Source: Catellatospora coxensis (lineage in GTDB: Bacteria > Actinomycetota > Actinomycetes > Mycobacteriales > Micromonosporaceae). Taken from it: DNA of 64,000 bases. The stretch covers positions 62,001 to 126,000 of the forward strand of contig NZ_BONI01000014.1 in the NCBI RefSeq assembly GCF_016862635.1. Direction: 5' to 3'. The translations under genes and the position numbers were made by a program. Each line of letters begins with the position of its first letter. Positions within the stretch are counted from its first letter, which is position 1. Positions 35,783-44,499 of the stretch are shown here, piece after piece. Below the pieces are notes generated by a model, which saw only the letters and a program-made list of their open reading frames with translations, had not been told where the DNA came from and did not search any database.

Positions 35783-36736
35783 CTAATCGGCCGGGTAGCC
35801 CAGCCGTTCGGCGAGGTCGCCGTACCTGGACCGGAAGGCCTTGCGGTGGCGCTCGTCGAAGTGGTTGCGCCAGTCCCCGGGCACGCCCTTGCGGTAGTGG
35901 TTCATCTCGTCGACCTCACCGGGCCGGCGAGCCGAGTCCGACAGCCGGGTGAACGTGTAGTGGTCCACCGCGAGCCGCGGAAACGAGCGCGGCAGCCGGT
36001 CCAGGGTGAACGCGGGCAGCGCCCGGCGCAGCCTGGCCTTGCCCGGCTCGGCCCGCAGCGCGCCGAGCCGCCACCGGGCCGCGGCGGTGCGGACCAGCTC
36101 GCCGACCACCTTCGGCGGCACCAGCAGCCGGTAGTGGTCGAAGATCTGCGTCCAGGCGGCGACCTGCTCGCTGATCTGGTCCTCCATGCGAAGTTCCAGG
36201 ACCTCCGGCTGGCGGTAGTCCCAGGTGCTCATGTGGTCGAGGAAGTACCCGCTGAACTCGATCTCCTCCAGCAGGCCGTCCGGGACGTCCAGCTCCAGCA
36301 GCCGTCTGCGGTGGTCGATGAGCTCGTGCCAGGTCACCCCGAGCGCGTGCACGCCGTGGGTGTTGCGGTGGCTGAAGTAGCCCGACACGACGATGTCGCG
36401 CGGGTCGCGGATGACGTTGACGGTGCGCCGCTCCGGCAGGGTCTCGTAGTCCTGCTGCGCGATGTTGGTCAGCGACAGCAGGTCGACCCGTTCCTGCCGG
36501 ACGAGTTCGGCCAGCGAGCCGTAGGGCGCCCACTGCTCCGGCGCGATGACGGTGAACATGTTCAAGCCGAGCAGGCCGCAGGCCTCCCGCAGGATGGCAC
36601 GCGACCAGCTGGACGCCGCCTTGTGACGGCCGGAGTAGACGAGCAGCACGCGACCTCCAGAGCCGTCCGCGACGTACGCCGACAGCGCCGTCGGCCACCG
36701 GGCATCGAGGGTGATCGAGACGTAATCCTGCAACAT
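35783..36736 (-). CDS. Sulfotransferase family protein
   Basis: 317 aa. The 5'-phosphosulfate loop region is VYSGRHKAASSWSRAILREA (residues 33-52), unusual in lacking the common PKSGTT but with the same placement. The 3'-phosphate site is NVIRDPRDIVVSGYF with a typical RDPRD. A C-terminal GDWRNHF motif matches the third conserved element of PAPS sulfotransferases. Probably transfers sulfate from PAPS to a small molecule or glycan. ATG 36736. Divergent from an exported metallophosphoesterase, with palindromes in between. Confidence 0.85.
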   Translation of the reverse strand: MLQDYVSITLDARWPTALSAYVADGSGGRVLLVYSGRHKAASSWSRAILREACGLLGLNMFTVIAPEQWAPYGSLAELVRQERVDLLSLTNIAQQDYETLPERRTVNVIRDPRDIVVSGYFSHRNTHGVHALGVTWHELIDHRRRLLELDVPDGLLEEIEFSGYFLDHMSTWDYRQPEVLELRMEDQISEQVAAWTQIFDHYRLLVPPKVVGELVRTAAARWRLGALRAEPGKARLRRALPAFTLDRLPRSFPRLAVDHYTFTRLSDSARRPGEVDEMNHYRKGVPGDWRNHFDERHRKAFRSRYGDLAERLGYPAD

Positions 36737-36776
36737 TGTTAACAGACAGGCAAGCGACCGCAGCGGGTCCACATGA

Positions 36777-36791
36777 GACACATGCTGTGTC
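36777..36791. promoter_or_regulatory. Palindrome GACACA-TGC-TGTGTC in a divergent promoter
   Basis: A perfect 6-bp inverted repeat 41 nt upstream of the sulfotransferase start. A second, unrelated palindrome (CACAATATTGTG, 36853-36864) lies 59 nt before the metallophosphoesterase start. Both are AT-richer than the surroundings and may be operators. Confidence 0.35.
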
Positions 36792-36922
36792 GCGGGAAGC
36801 CCTCGTCCGGTGGTCAGCGCAAACGTTGAAACTTCTGAAATCGCCCAAAACTCACAATATTGTGCGAAGGGGGTAAATGAGGCTTTGCGGCGAACAATCG
36901 CCGGACCGTGAGGAGAGACAGA

Positions 36923-38443
36923 GTGAAGAAACCTCGGCATGCTGCGCGGTGGGGGCTCATAGCCGGTCTGCTGGTCGCGGCGGTGCTCACGTCGGCGACT
37001 GTCTCGCCCGACCAGGCCGTGGAGGACGGCGGCCGCTCCGGTGGCCGTGGCGACGGCGGCGGTTACGGCCCGACCCCGCCACCGACGCCGCCACCTCCGG
37101 GCGCGCCGCCGCAGGAGGCCTGGGCGTGGACCCAGCTGATCCCGGGCGGGGCCCAGGTCAGGGTCGCCACCCCTGCGGCCACCTGCCCGATCCTGGTCGT
37201 CACCACCGGCGCCCAGGCGGTACGGCACCAGATGGTCCTCGAAAGCACCGTCGCCCTCTACCCGGCCACCGCCACGGTCTGCACCCGGCGGGTCGCCGCC
37301 ACCGCCACCGCGGCCCGCATCGACGTGTCGACCAGCCCCGTCCCGGTCCGGCCGAACGCCAGCGGCACCGTACCGCTGCCGAACTGGACCCAGCCCGGCT
37401 CGCCGACCCGGCGCCCGGCGAACATCGCCCTGATCGGCGACACCGGCTGCCGCATCCCCGCGACCGGCACACCGCAGGCCTGCACGCCGCAGGGCTGGCC
37501 GTTCCAGCGCGTGGCGACCAGCGCCGCTGCCGAGCCGGTGCCGCCGAACCTGGTCGTGCACCTGGGCGACTACATCTACCGGTCCCGTCCCGGCCCGACG
37601 CCGTCGCCGTTCTGCGGCGGACCGGGCACCAGCCCGAGCATGCACACCTGGGGGTGCCTGGTCGCCGACTTCTTCCTGCCGGCGGCACGGCTGCTGGAGC
37701 AGGCGCCGTTCGTGTTCGTGCGCGGCAACCACGAGACCTGCGGGCGCTCGGGCGAGGTCTGGTTCCGCTACCTGGCTCCCACGCCGAGCCTGACGGCATG
37801 CGGCGCGCCGAACCCGGAGGACTTCAGCCGGCCGGTACGCATCGACGCGGGCACCCTGGGGCTGCTGCTGGTGGACACCTCCTGCGCCTCCGACGAGGCG
37901 AACCCGCCGTCCTGCGCCCTGGCCCAGCGGCCCGCCCGCTACACCGCGCAGTTCAATGAGGTGAACAACAGCCTCGTGCGGGACGGGGACAACTTCCTGC
38001 TCAGCCACACGCCCATCTGGGCGGTGCGCGGCGAGACCGCGGCCGGCAACCCGGTGTGGATCGACGAGATCCTGTCCGACGCGGTCGCGGCGACCAGCCT
38101 CGGCATCCTCGACCGGCGCATCGACCTGGTCCTGGCCGGCCACATCCACCTGTACCAGCTGCTCACCTTCGACGCGAGTGCGCAGTTCCACCGCCCGCCG
38201 GTGGTGACCGTCGGCGCGTCGGGCACCGAGCTGGACCCGAAGACGTGGCAGGACAGCGCCTTGATCGGCAAGCTCCTGGACGCTGTCGCCATCGGCGAGC
38301 TGATCACGGTGGACCGGTTCGGCTACGGCGTGCTGCGCGACACCGGCACGACGTGGAACCTGCGCTTCTTCAACCAGTTCGGCACCCGGGTGCCCGGCAC
38401 GAACTGCAACCTCGTCGGCGCCAGGTTCCCGAACTGCGTGTGA
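36923..38443 (+). CDS. Secreted metallophosphoesterase
   Basis: 506 aa. A signal peptide (RWGLIAGLLVAAVLTSATVS) is followed by a Gly/Pro-rich linker (residues 40-65), an N-terminal Ig-like region and the calcineurin-like core: IGDTGCR, VHLGDYIYR, RGNHETC, SHTPIW and AGHIHLYQ, giving a complete two-metal site. Multiple Cys suggest an extracellular, disulfide-bonded enzyme. GTG 36923 is chosen over 36908 since GGAG is spaced 7 nt upstream. Substrate unknown. Confidence 0.9.
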   Translation: MKKPRHAARWGLIAGLLVAAVLTSATVSPDQAVEDGGRSGGRGDGGGYGPTPPPTPPPPGAPPQEAWAWTQLIPGGAQVRVATPAATCPILVVTTGAQAVRHQMVLESTVALYPATATVCTRRVAATATAARIDVSTSPVPVRPNASGTVPLPNWTQPGSPTRRPANIALIGDTGCRIPATGTPQACTPQGWPFQRVATSAAAEPVPPNLVVHLGDYIYRSRPGPTPSPFCGGPGTSPSMHTWGCLVADFFLPAARLLEQAPFVFVRGNHETCGRSGEVWFRYLAPTPSLTACGAPNPEDFSRPVRIDAGTLGLLLVDTSCASDEANPPSCALAQRPARYTAQFNEVNNSLVRDGDNFLLSHTPIWAVRGETAAGNPVWIDEILSDAVAATSLGILDRRIDLVLAGHIHLYQLLTFDASAQFHRPPVVTVGASGTELDPKTWQDSALIGKLLDAVAIGELITVDRFGYGVLRDTGTTWNLRFFNQFGTRVPGTNCNLVGARFPNCV

Positions 38444-38448
38444 CGGCT

Positions 38449-38925
38449 TCAGCTCGGCTCGGGCCGCAGGCTCGGATTGTTGAGCACGTCGGCTGCCACC
38501 ATGACGCGGCTGGGATCCCGGGGATGGACCCGGACGGGCACCACGATGCCCGGGCGGATGCGGTCCCAGCGCGTCCGGTGGTACGGCTGCCGTGCGGTCG
38601 CCGCGTACGGCGCCCGGCCCGGCACCTCGACGGTCATGGTCAACCGGAAGTAGCGCACGTCGTTGCTCTCCCACTGTGCGGTGGGTTTCACCTCGGTCAC
38701 CAGGCCACGGCCGTCCACGCCGTGCGCCAGGATGGCGTTGCGCCCGTCGCGCCAGCGATTGACCAGGAAGAACACGACCATCAGGAATACGCCGACGCCC
38801 GCGAACGCGGGGCCGACCCACCATCGCTCGTCGTCGCGATCGAACACGACGAACGCGACGAGCCCGATGCCGACGAACATCAGGCAGAACGCGTACTGGC
38901 CGATGCGGCGAAGCAACCGGAACAT
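38449..38925 (-). CDS. DUF3592-like membrane protein
   Basis: 158 aa. Two membrane helices (AFCLMFVGIGLVAFVVF and WVGPAFAGVGVFLMVVFFLV) lead to a small beta domain (GLVTEVKPTAQWESNDVRYF, LTMTVEVPGRAPY, WDRIRPGIVVPVRVHPRDPS), as in DUF3592-type proteins. Function unknown. Converges on the metallophosphoesterase gene with a 5-nt gap. Confidence 0.75.
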   Translation of the reverse strand: MFRLLRRIGQYAFCLMFVGIGLVAFVVFDRDDERWWVGPAFAGVGVFLMVVFFLVNRWRDGRNAILAHGVDGRGLVTEVKPTAQWESNDVRYFRLTMTVEVPGRAPYAATARQPYHRTRWDRIRPGIVVPVRVHPRDPSRVMVAADVLNNPSLRPEPS

Positions 38926-39067
38926 CCATACACTGTCGCGGCCATCGGGCGGTCGGGCCAGAGGCTGGGGGAGTCGTCTTTCCGATGGTGGCGGGCGAAC
39001 CGGTCGGCAGCGCCGGATCGCGGCCATTCGGCCCTGGTCGGGGACCTGCCGTCGGTACCGTGAGCAC

Positions 39068-39298
39068 ATGACGACGGTGACGGCGAACGATGTGCGGGTG
39101 CTGGCGCGGTCCCGGGACACCGATCCCGTCCTGGCCGTGGTCGACGGCGAGCTCGTGGTGATTCCCGAGGCCGAGGTCAGGGAACAGGACAGGGTGGTGT
39201 GCACCCAGCGGACGCTGGTCCACGAGCTGGGCATCGAGGTGAGCGACATCGAGGCGCAGCTGTTCGCCGGTCGTCTGACCGCTCTTCTCGCCGAGTGA
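39068..39298 (+). CDS. Small hypothetical protein
   Basis: 76 aa. The middle VVDGELVVIPEAEVREQDRV suggests a small beta fold. The tail ELGIEVSDIEAQLFAGRLTA may be an amphipathic helix pair. No family recognised. ATG is 6 nt after a TACCGT box (39056-39061), consistent with a leaderless transcript. Confidence 0.6.
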   Translation: MTTVTANDVRVLARSRDTDPVLAVVDGELVVIPEAEVREQDRVVCTQRTLVHELGIEVSDIEAQLFAGRLTALLAE

Positions 39299-39307
39299 TG
39301 CCTGTCG

Positions 39308-40528
39308 TCACCGGACCGCGCGCGGCAGCGCGAGCAGCACCAGCAGTGCCCCGGTGGCCATGACGGCGAACACCATCGCCATCCCGAACGCCTCGGTGAG
39401 CGGGCCCACCACGACCGGCGCGGAGATCGCGCCGACCCGGGACAGGGCCGAGACCATCGACGCCGTACGCGCGGCCGGGATGCCGTGCCGCACCGAGAGC
39501 TGATCACCTGCCCCGAACAGCAGCGGGAACACCGGACCGGCGCCGATCCCCGCCACGGTGACCGCGACCAGCACCCAGCCGGCCGGCCCCTCGGCGACGG
39601 TGACGCCGAACCCGGCGAGCACCGCCAGAACCATCGTCACGCCGCTGCCGGCGGCCACCGTCCGTGCACCCCACCGCCGCTGGGCGGGGTCGAGGACCAG
39701 CCGGGACAGCACCAGGCCGGCGGCGAACAGCACCGGCGCGACCGCGGCCAGCTGCGGTGCGGCGTCCAGGCCCCGGCTGAGCAGCAGCCCGGTCCACTCC
39801 TGCCCGGGACTCTCCACATAGCTGGCCGCCAGCGCCGCCACGGCCAGCACCGGCAGCAGGTGCCGCAGCCGGATCGCCCGGCCCCGCTGTGCCGGCACGT
39901 CCGGCCGCTGCCGGGCGGGTGGGGGTGGCAGGCTGCCCGGCGTGACGTCGGCGCGTGGCCGCCACGACGTCGCCGCGACCTGCGCCGCGAGGACGACGGC
40001 CGCCACCACGCCGAGGTGGACCAGCACCGGGACGCCCAGGCCCACCGCCGCGGCGCCGAGCAGCCCCGCCCCGGTCAGCGACAGCGACCAGGTGGCGTGC
40101 ATGCGGCCCATGAGCGGGCTGCCGAACTCCTGCTGCACCTTGACCGCGGCGGCGTTCATCGTCACGTCGTGCGCGCCGTCGAACAGGTTGGCCAGCAGCA
40201 GCGCGGCTGCCAGCAGGAACAGGTCGGGCGCCCAGACGACGGCGACGGCGAACAGGGCGTATCCCGCACCGGCGACCAGTGTCGCGCTCGACTCCCGCAC
40301 GACCCGGGTCAGCGCCGGTGCGGTGAGCGAGCCGAGCAGGCCGCCCATGGCCGCCGCGAACAGCGCGGCCCCGAACTCGCTCTCGTCGGCGCCCACCCGG
40401 TCCGCGATCTCCGGGTAGCGCGTCAGCAGGCTGCCGTAGAGCACGCCGTTGACCGCGAACGCCGCCGCCGGCCGGGACCAGTCGGCCAGGCGGACCCTGC
40501 TGGCGGCGGTGCTTGGGGCGGAGGCCAC
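39308..40528 (-). CDS. MFS transporter regulated by the adjacent LacI protein
   Basis: 406 aa, twelve predicted helices (PAAAFAVNGVLYGSLLTRYP; GALFAAAMGGLLGSLTAPA-type; NLFDGAHDVTMNAAAVKVQQ). It resembles the FucP/YbjJ-like group of sugar or drug exporters, common next to LacI genes. Starts with GTG. Two TTATACGTATMA boxes between it and the LacI gene imply repression by that protein. Substrate is unknown, maybe a sugar. Confidence 0.87.
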   Translation of the reverse strand: MASAPSTAASRVRLADWSRPAAAFAVNGVLYGSLLTRYPEIADRVGADESEFGAALFAAAMGGLLGSLTAPALTRVVRESSATLVAGAGYALFAVAVVWAPDLFLLAAALLLANLFDGAHDVTMNAAAVKVQQEFGSPLMGRMHATWSLSLTGAGLLGAAAVGLGVPVLVHLGVVAAVVLAAQVAATSWRPRADVTPGSLPPPPARQRPDVPAQRGRAIRLRHLLPVLAVAALAASYVESPGQEWTGLLLSRGLDAAPQLAAVAPVLFAAGLVLSRLVLDPAQRRWGARTVAAGSGVTMVLAVLAGFGVTVAEGPAGWVLVAVTVAGIGAGPVFPLLFGAGDQLSVRHGIPAARTASMVSALSRVGAISAPVVVGPLTEAFGMAMVFAVMATGALLVLLALPRAVR

Positions 40529-40537
40529 GAGCTAAAC

Positions 40538-40549
40538 TTATACGTATCA
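40538..40549. promoter_or_regulatory. LacI operator 1
   Basis: TTATACGTATCA, one mismatch from the perfect palindrome of operator 2, with the CG centre typical of LacI sites. Only 10 nt upstream of the MFS start. Confidence 0.7.
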
Positions 40550-40569
40550 GAAAGCTCGGACAAGCTCAG

Positions 40570-40581
40570 TTATACGTATAA
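40570..40581. promoter_or_regulatory. LacI operator 2
   Basis: TTATACGTATAA, perfect 12-bp palindrome, centred 32 bp from operator 1, a spacing that places both on the same face of DNA. 31 nt upstream of the LacI start. Confidence 0.75.
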
Positions 40582-40611
40582 GAAGACACCCGCAGCTCAG
40601 AGAGTGATCAC

Positions 40612-41670
40612 ATGGGTACAGCTCCGCGGCCCCGGATGACCGACCTGGCCCGCGCCCTCGGCGTCAGCCAGGCCACCGTCAGCAACGCGTTCAACCGGCC
40701 CGACCAGCTGCGGCCCGAGCTGCGCGACCGGATCCTCGCCGCCGCGCGCGAAGCCGGATATCCCGGACCCGACCCGCTCGCCAACACCTTCCGCCGCGGG
40801 CGGACCGGAGCCGTCGGCTTCATCGTCCACGAGCCGCTGCAGTACCTGTTCGAGGACGCGACCGCCCGGCTGACCATGGCCGGAGTCGCCCGCGCCTGCG
40901 GCGAGCACGGCTCATCGCTGGTCCTCGTGCCGCGCACCGAACCCGGCCGGCCCGACATCGTCTCCTCGGCACTGGTCGACGGGTTCGTCGCGTTCTGCGA
41001 CCCACTCGAACCGGAGCGCACCGAGCTGCTGCGCGCCCGCCGGCTGCCCGTCATCGGCCTCGACGCCCCGGTCGCCGAAGGCCGGCCGTACGTGGGCATC
41101 GACGACCGGGCCGCCGCCCGATCCGCGGCCGCCCACCTGGCCGCGCTCGGCCACCGGCACTACGGCGTCATCAGCTTCCCGCTGGCCCGCGGCTCCGCAC
41201 CCGGGATCGCCCCGGAGGGCCTTGCCGCCCCGACCGACTACGTCGCCAACCGTGCCCGCCTGGCCGGCTACCGCGACGGCCTCGCATCCGCGCTCGACAC
41301 CGGCGGATCGGCCGTCGTCGTCGCGGCCGCCGGAGTCGAGGAACGCCACGGCGCCGCCGCGGCCGCCGCGCTGCTCGGCCTGCCGCAGCGGCCCACGGCC
41401 ATCCTGGCGATGGGCGACCGGCTCGCCCTCGGCGCGATCTCGGCCGCGATCGAGCACGGCCTGACCGTTCCCGGCGAGCTGTCCGTCGTCGGCTTCGACG
41501 ACGTGCCCGACGCCGCCACCGCGCGGCCGGCGCTGACCACGGTGCGGCAGCCACACGACGAAAAGGGCGCCCAAGCCGTGCACCTGCTGTTCCGAGAAGA
41601 AGCGCCGGCCAGCCCGCTGCTGCTGCCGACCGAACTCGTCATCCGCGGCTCGACGGCGCCCCCCGCCTGA
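40612..41670 (+). CDS. LacI-family transcriptional regulator
   Basis: 352 aa. HTH with the family signature MTDLARALGVSQATVSNAFN (residues 9-28) and the hinge region LANTFRRGRTGAVGFI. The periplasmic-binding-protein-like ligand domain ends with VVGFDDVPDAATARPALTTV. No recognisable sugar specificity. The divergent MFS gene and the palindromes between the genes suggest local auto- and cross-repression. Confidence 0.93.
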   Translation: MGTAPRPRMTDLARALGVSQATVSNAFNRPDQLRPELRDRILAAAREAGYPGPDPLANTFRRGRTGAVGFIVHEPLQYLFEDATARLTMAGVARACGEHGSSLVLVPRTEPGRPDIVSSALVDGFVAFCDPLEPERTELLRARRLPVIGLDAPVAEGRPYVGIDDRAAARSAAAHLAALGHRHYGVISFPLARGSAPGIAPEGLAAPTDYVANRARLAGYRDGLASALDTGGSAVVVAAAGVEERHGAAAAAALLGLPQRPTAILAMGDRLALGAISAAIEHGLTVPGELSVVGFDDVPDAATARPALTTVRQPHDEKGAQAVHLLFREEAPASPLLLPTELVIRGSTAPPA

Positions 41671-41682
41671 CCGGTCACGGAG

Positions 41683-41709
41683 CCGGCGGCGCGCCGCGTC
41701 AGCCGCCGG
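41683..41709. terminator. Terminator hairpin between LacI and the small acidic gene
   Basis: An 8-bp GC stem (CCGGCGGC at 41683-41690, complement at 41702-41709) lies between two convergent genes and includes the stop codon of the small gene. Confidence 0.5.
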
Positions 41710-41833
41710 TGTACTCCGGGTCGTCCGGCCCCTCCGCCGGTTCGATCGGGTGAGGGGTGCGTCCCCGCTGCTCGCGAATCTCGGCCTCGTCGTCCTCGCG
41801 GACGATTTCCGGCTCTTCGGGCGTCTGGCTCAT
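41699..41833 (-). CDS. Small acidic protein
   Basis: 44 aa, very acidic (MSQTPEEPEIVREDDEAEIR), ending PEGPDDPEYTGG-like; unstructured. AGGAGG sits 6 nt before the ATG, a strong SD, which is why a real gene is proposed despite its small size. Similar small acidic proteins exist in actinobacteria without known function. Confidence 0.55.
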   Translation of the reverse strand: MSQTPEEPEIVREDDEAEIREQRGRTPHPIEPAEGPDDPEYTGG

Positions 41834-41939
41834 CGCGGCCTCCTCGGTCGGGCAACGGCATGCGTACCCGCGACGCGCCGTTTTCACTCATCGGCATGGG
41901 TCACCGGCTGGACGGTGCGGCGGTGGATGGTCTTGTCCG

Positions 41940-42110
41940 GTGAGCGATGATCTCGGCCCGGCTCACCGGCTGGCGACCTACGGCAGTCTTGCGCCGGGAA
42001 AGCCGAACCGTCATCACCTGCACGGCCTTGACGGCCGGGTGCACACGCCAGACGGACCGGTCGAGGCGTGCATTTACGTTCTCAGGTTTGCCCGCCCGCC
42101 TGAGCGGTGA
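41940..42110 (+). pseudogene. N-terminal relic of a gamma-glutamylcyclotransferase-like gene
   Basis: The frame beginning with GTG 41940 reads HRLATYGSLAPGKPNRHHL, the N-terminal signature of the GGCT/AIG2-like fold (YGSLAPG...NxHHL). After about 30 codons the similarity stops and the frame ends at 42110, where about 100 more residues with a catalytic Glu should follow. Lost by deletion. Nothing else is seen between this relic and the next gene. Confidence 0.55.
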
Positions 42111-42170
42111 ACCGGTAGGTGTCACCGGCCGGTCCGGCCCGGCGACCACCCACCATGGAAGGACCCCGTC

Positions 42171-42521
42171 ATGGCGAAATTCTTGACCATCGGATACGGC
42201 GACGAGGCCGGATACGACCGTACCGCCGCCGAGCTGCGCGATCGGGCGCACGCCCAGGACGCCCGGCTGCGGGAGGCCGGCGCCGCATCGGGGATCGCCG
42301 GTTCGCCGGTACAGGTGCGAAACCATGACGCCACGGGGGTGGTCGTCGCCGAGGGCCCGTTCCTGTCGGCCGCACTTCCGGTCGCCGGGTTCGCCCTCAT
42401 CGAGGCGGCCTCGCTGGACGAGGCGATCGAAGCCGTGTCCGGGACGCCGTGCGCGATCGCGCACGGAGTCGTCGAGGTGTGGCCACTGCACGATCAGGCA
42501 CCGGCCGCCGGCCGATCGTGA
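42171..42521 (+). CDS. YCII-related domain protein
   Basis: 116 aa, ferredoxin-like alpha/beta fold of the YCII family: MAKFLTIGYGDEAGYDRTAA and ATGVVVAEGPFLSAALPVAG, FALIEAASLDEAIEAVSGTP. The usual active-site His/Asp pair of YciI is not clear here. These proteins often accompany ECF sigma factors; none is near. SD AAGGACC upstream of the ATG. Confidence 0.8.
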   Translation: MAKFLTIGYGDEAGYDRTAAELRDRAHAQDARLREAGAASGIAGSPVQVRNHDATGVVVAEGPFLSAALPVAGFALIEAASLDEAIEAVSGTPCAIAHGVVEVWPLHDQAPAAGRS

Positions 42522-42576
42522 TCACGACGATGTGCCGAGCGGCCGTTCCGGCCGTTCGACCACCATGGAGGAATCG

Positions 42577-43221
42577 ATGCGTTCCGCGCTGGCGCGGCGG
42601 CTGAGCCACGTCTACTGGATCGGTGGCAGCAGCGGGTCGGGCAAGACGACCATCGCCCGCTGCCTGGCCGGCCGCCATGGGCTCGGCGTCTACGACACCG
42701 ACGCGGTCATGCCCGTCCATGCCCGCCGCATGCCGGCCGACACCGCCCCGTATCTGGGCAGGTTCGCCGCCATGGACATGGACGAACGGTGGGTCGACCG
42801 CACCCCGGACGAGATGCTCCAGACCTTCCACTGGTACCACGGCGAAGGCTTCGACGAGATCGTCACGGACCTGCTACAGCTGCCGACCAGCCGACCTGTC
42901 GTCGCCGAAGGTTTCCGGCTCCTGCCCGACCTCGTCAAACCGCTGTTGACCGATACGCGCCACGCGGTGTGGCTGCTGGCGACCCCGCCCTTCCGGCAGG
43001 CGGCATTCGACGCCCGCGGCGGCACGGCCTGGGGCTTCGTCGCCAAGACCCGCGACCCGCAGCGTGCATTGCGCAACGTGCTGCAGCGCGACGCCATGTT
43101 CACCGACCGCCTCGCCCGGCAGACCACCGACCTCGGACTGACCGCGCTGAGGGTGGACACCGGGACCCGCGAGAACGACCTCGCACATCGTGTCGCCGCG
43201 GAGTTCGGTCTCCACGTCTAA
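42577..43221 (+). CDS. P-loop nucleoside/small-molecule kinase-like protein
   Basis: 214 aa. Walker A is GGSSGSGKTT (residues 16-25), and GVYDTDAVMPVH follows. The rest resembles the AAA_18/uridylate-like P-loop kinases (VVAEGFRLLPDLVKPLLTD; VWLLATPPFRQAAFDARGG). A substrate is not evident; such proteins are often annotated as hypothetical ATP/GTP-binding proteins. GGAGGAA 5 nt before the second ATG (42577) decides the start. Convergent and overlapping by 4 nt with the next gene. Confidence 0.75.
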   Translation: MRSALARRLSHVYWIGGSSGSGKTTIARCLAGRHGLGVYDTDAVMPVHARRMPADTAPYLGRFAAMDMDERWVDRTPDEMLQTFHWYHGEGFDEIVTDLLQLPTSRPVVAEGFRLLPDLVKPLLTDTRHAVWLLATPPFRQAAFDARGGTAWGFVAKTRDPQRALRNVLQRDAMFTDRLARQTTDLGLTALRVDTGTRENDLAHRVAAEFGLHV

Positions 43222-43727
43222 CTTCCGTCGCGCGGCCTCGGCTCCACCGGTGCGGCGATGCCGAGCGCCACCAGCAGCCCGGCCCAGGTCTCCTCGACAA
43301 ACGTATGGTGCGCGTCCAGAGCGGCGGCGACCGCCTGCGGGCCGGGAGCGAGTCCCGCCTGGGCGGCCCACTCCAGCACCTGCCGCAGCAGTTCGTCCGG
43401 CTGGCGGGTCAGGGGCGGTGCGCCGTACTCCTCGGCGGTGTGCTCGTGCAGGTAGGCGTGCCAGCGCCGCCCGCTCGGCGTCACGCCGACGACGTCCGCG
43501 CAGTCACTGTCCAACACGTACGCCGACAGCACCGGCGACGCCGTCTCGACAGCCAGGGCTGGCAAGGCCGCGCCGGCGGACGGACCGGCGCGCTGGTAGC
43601 TCACCTGCCACCAGCCGTTCCCCAGCGCCTGCGGCGACACCTCCGGCGGGCCGCAGTCCCGCAGCGCCGCGAACTCCGGCAGCGGCGACTGCGACCGGCC
43701 GACCAGGAAGCGCCCCCAGAAACCCAC
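43218..43727 (-). CDS. Hypothetical protein
   Basis: 169 aa, soluble, start MGFWGRFLVGRSQSPLPEFA (GTG). Segments WWQVSYQRAGPSAGAALPAL and LRQVLEWAAQAGLAPGPQAV suggest a mixed alpha/beta fold. No family recognised. It is 21 nt downstream of the TPR gene on the same strand and may be cotranscribed. Confidence 0.6.
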   Translation of the reverse strand: MGFWGRFLVGRSQSPLPEFAALRDCGPPEVSPQALGNGWWQVSYQRAGPSAGAALPALAVETASPVLSAYVLDSDCADVVGVTPSGRRWHAYLHEHTAEEYGAPPLTRQPDELLRQVLEWAAQAGLAPGPQAVAAALDAHHTFVEETWAGLLVALGIAAPVEPRPRDGS

Positions 43728-43748
43728 GCCCGCTCACCTTCACTGTGT

Positions 43749-44408
43749 CTAGATCCGGGTTCTGGCCTGCTCGATGTGGCGCACGATGGCGTGCGCACCG
43801 TGCGCGCCGGCGATGGCATGCGCCTCGTCGAGCGTCGCCAGCGCGTCCGCGCGACGGTCCTGGGCGGCGGCGATGTAGGCCAGCCCGATCATGTTGGAAG
43901 CCACGCCCGGCAGCGACCCCACCTCGCGGCGCAAGCGGGACGACTCCTCCAGCCGCTCGCGCGCCTCGTCCAGCCGTCCGGCGGCGTGCGCCACGATGCC
44001 CAGGTGCCGCAGCGCCTCCGCCCGGGTCGGCTTGTCGCCGGTCTGTGCGGCCAGCCGGCTGGACCGCTCGAAGTACGGCACCGCGGTCTCGTCGTCGCGC
44101 CGGATGAACTGGTGGACGCAACCGATCCAGAACAACGCCTCGGCCTCGCCGCGCATGTCGCCCAGCGCCCGGTACAGCTCGAACGCGCGCTGGAACAGCG
44201 GCAGCTCGGCCGGATCCTCGGCGGGCGGTGACCCGGCGTCGGCGGCCGCGCTCTGGAACCGCGCATGCAGGATCAGCCCACGCGCCAGTGCCGCATCGGC
44301 CTCGACCGCGTCCAAGCCCCGTTCGGCCTCGCCCAGCGCGCTGGTGTCCCCGCCGTACACCGTCCGCGCGTAGGCGTCTCTGGCCCGCTCGATCCGATCG
44401 TCGCTCAT
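43749..44408 (-). CDS. TPR-repeat protein
   Basis: 219 aa of helical repeats: LPLFQRAFELYRALGDMRGE, AVPYFERSSRLAAQTGDKPT, RAEALRHLGIVAHAAGRLDE, ARERLEESSRLRREVGSLPG and ALATLDEAHAIAGAHGAHAI. Five or so TPR units with no fused domain. Scaffold-like; partner unknown. ATG 44408 used; an earlier in-frame ATG is possible. Confidence 0.8.
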   Translation of the reverse strand: MSDDRIERARDAYARTVYGGDTSALGEAERGLDAVEADAALARGLILHARFQSAAADAGSPPAEDPAELPLFQRAFELYRALGDMRGEAEALFWIGCVHQFIRRDDETAVPYFERSSRLAAQTGDKPTRAEALRHLGIVAHAAGRLDEARERLEESSRLRREVGSLPGVASNMIGLAYIAAAQDRRADALATLDEAHAIAGAHGAHAIVRHIEQARTRI

Positions 44409-44499
44409 CGCCAAACCCCCGTCGAGATCCCCGACCATCCGCTGAATCCGGCAGTCTAATCGGGACACGCGGTCGCCGTCCGGTCCTCACCCGGCGTGG

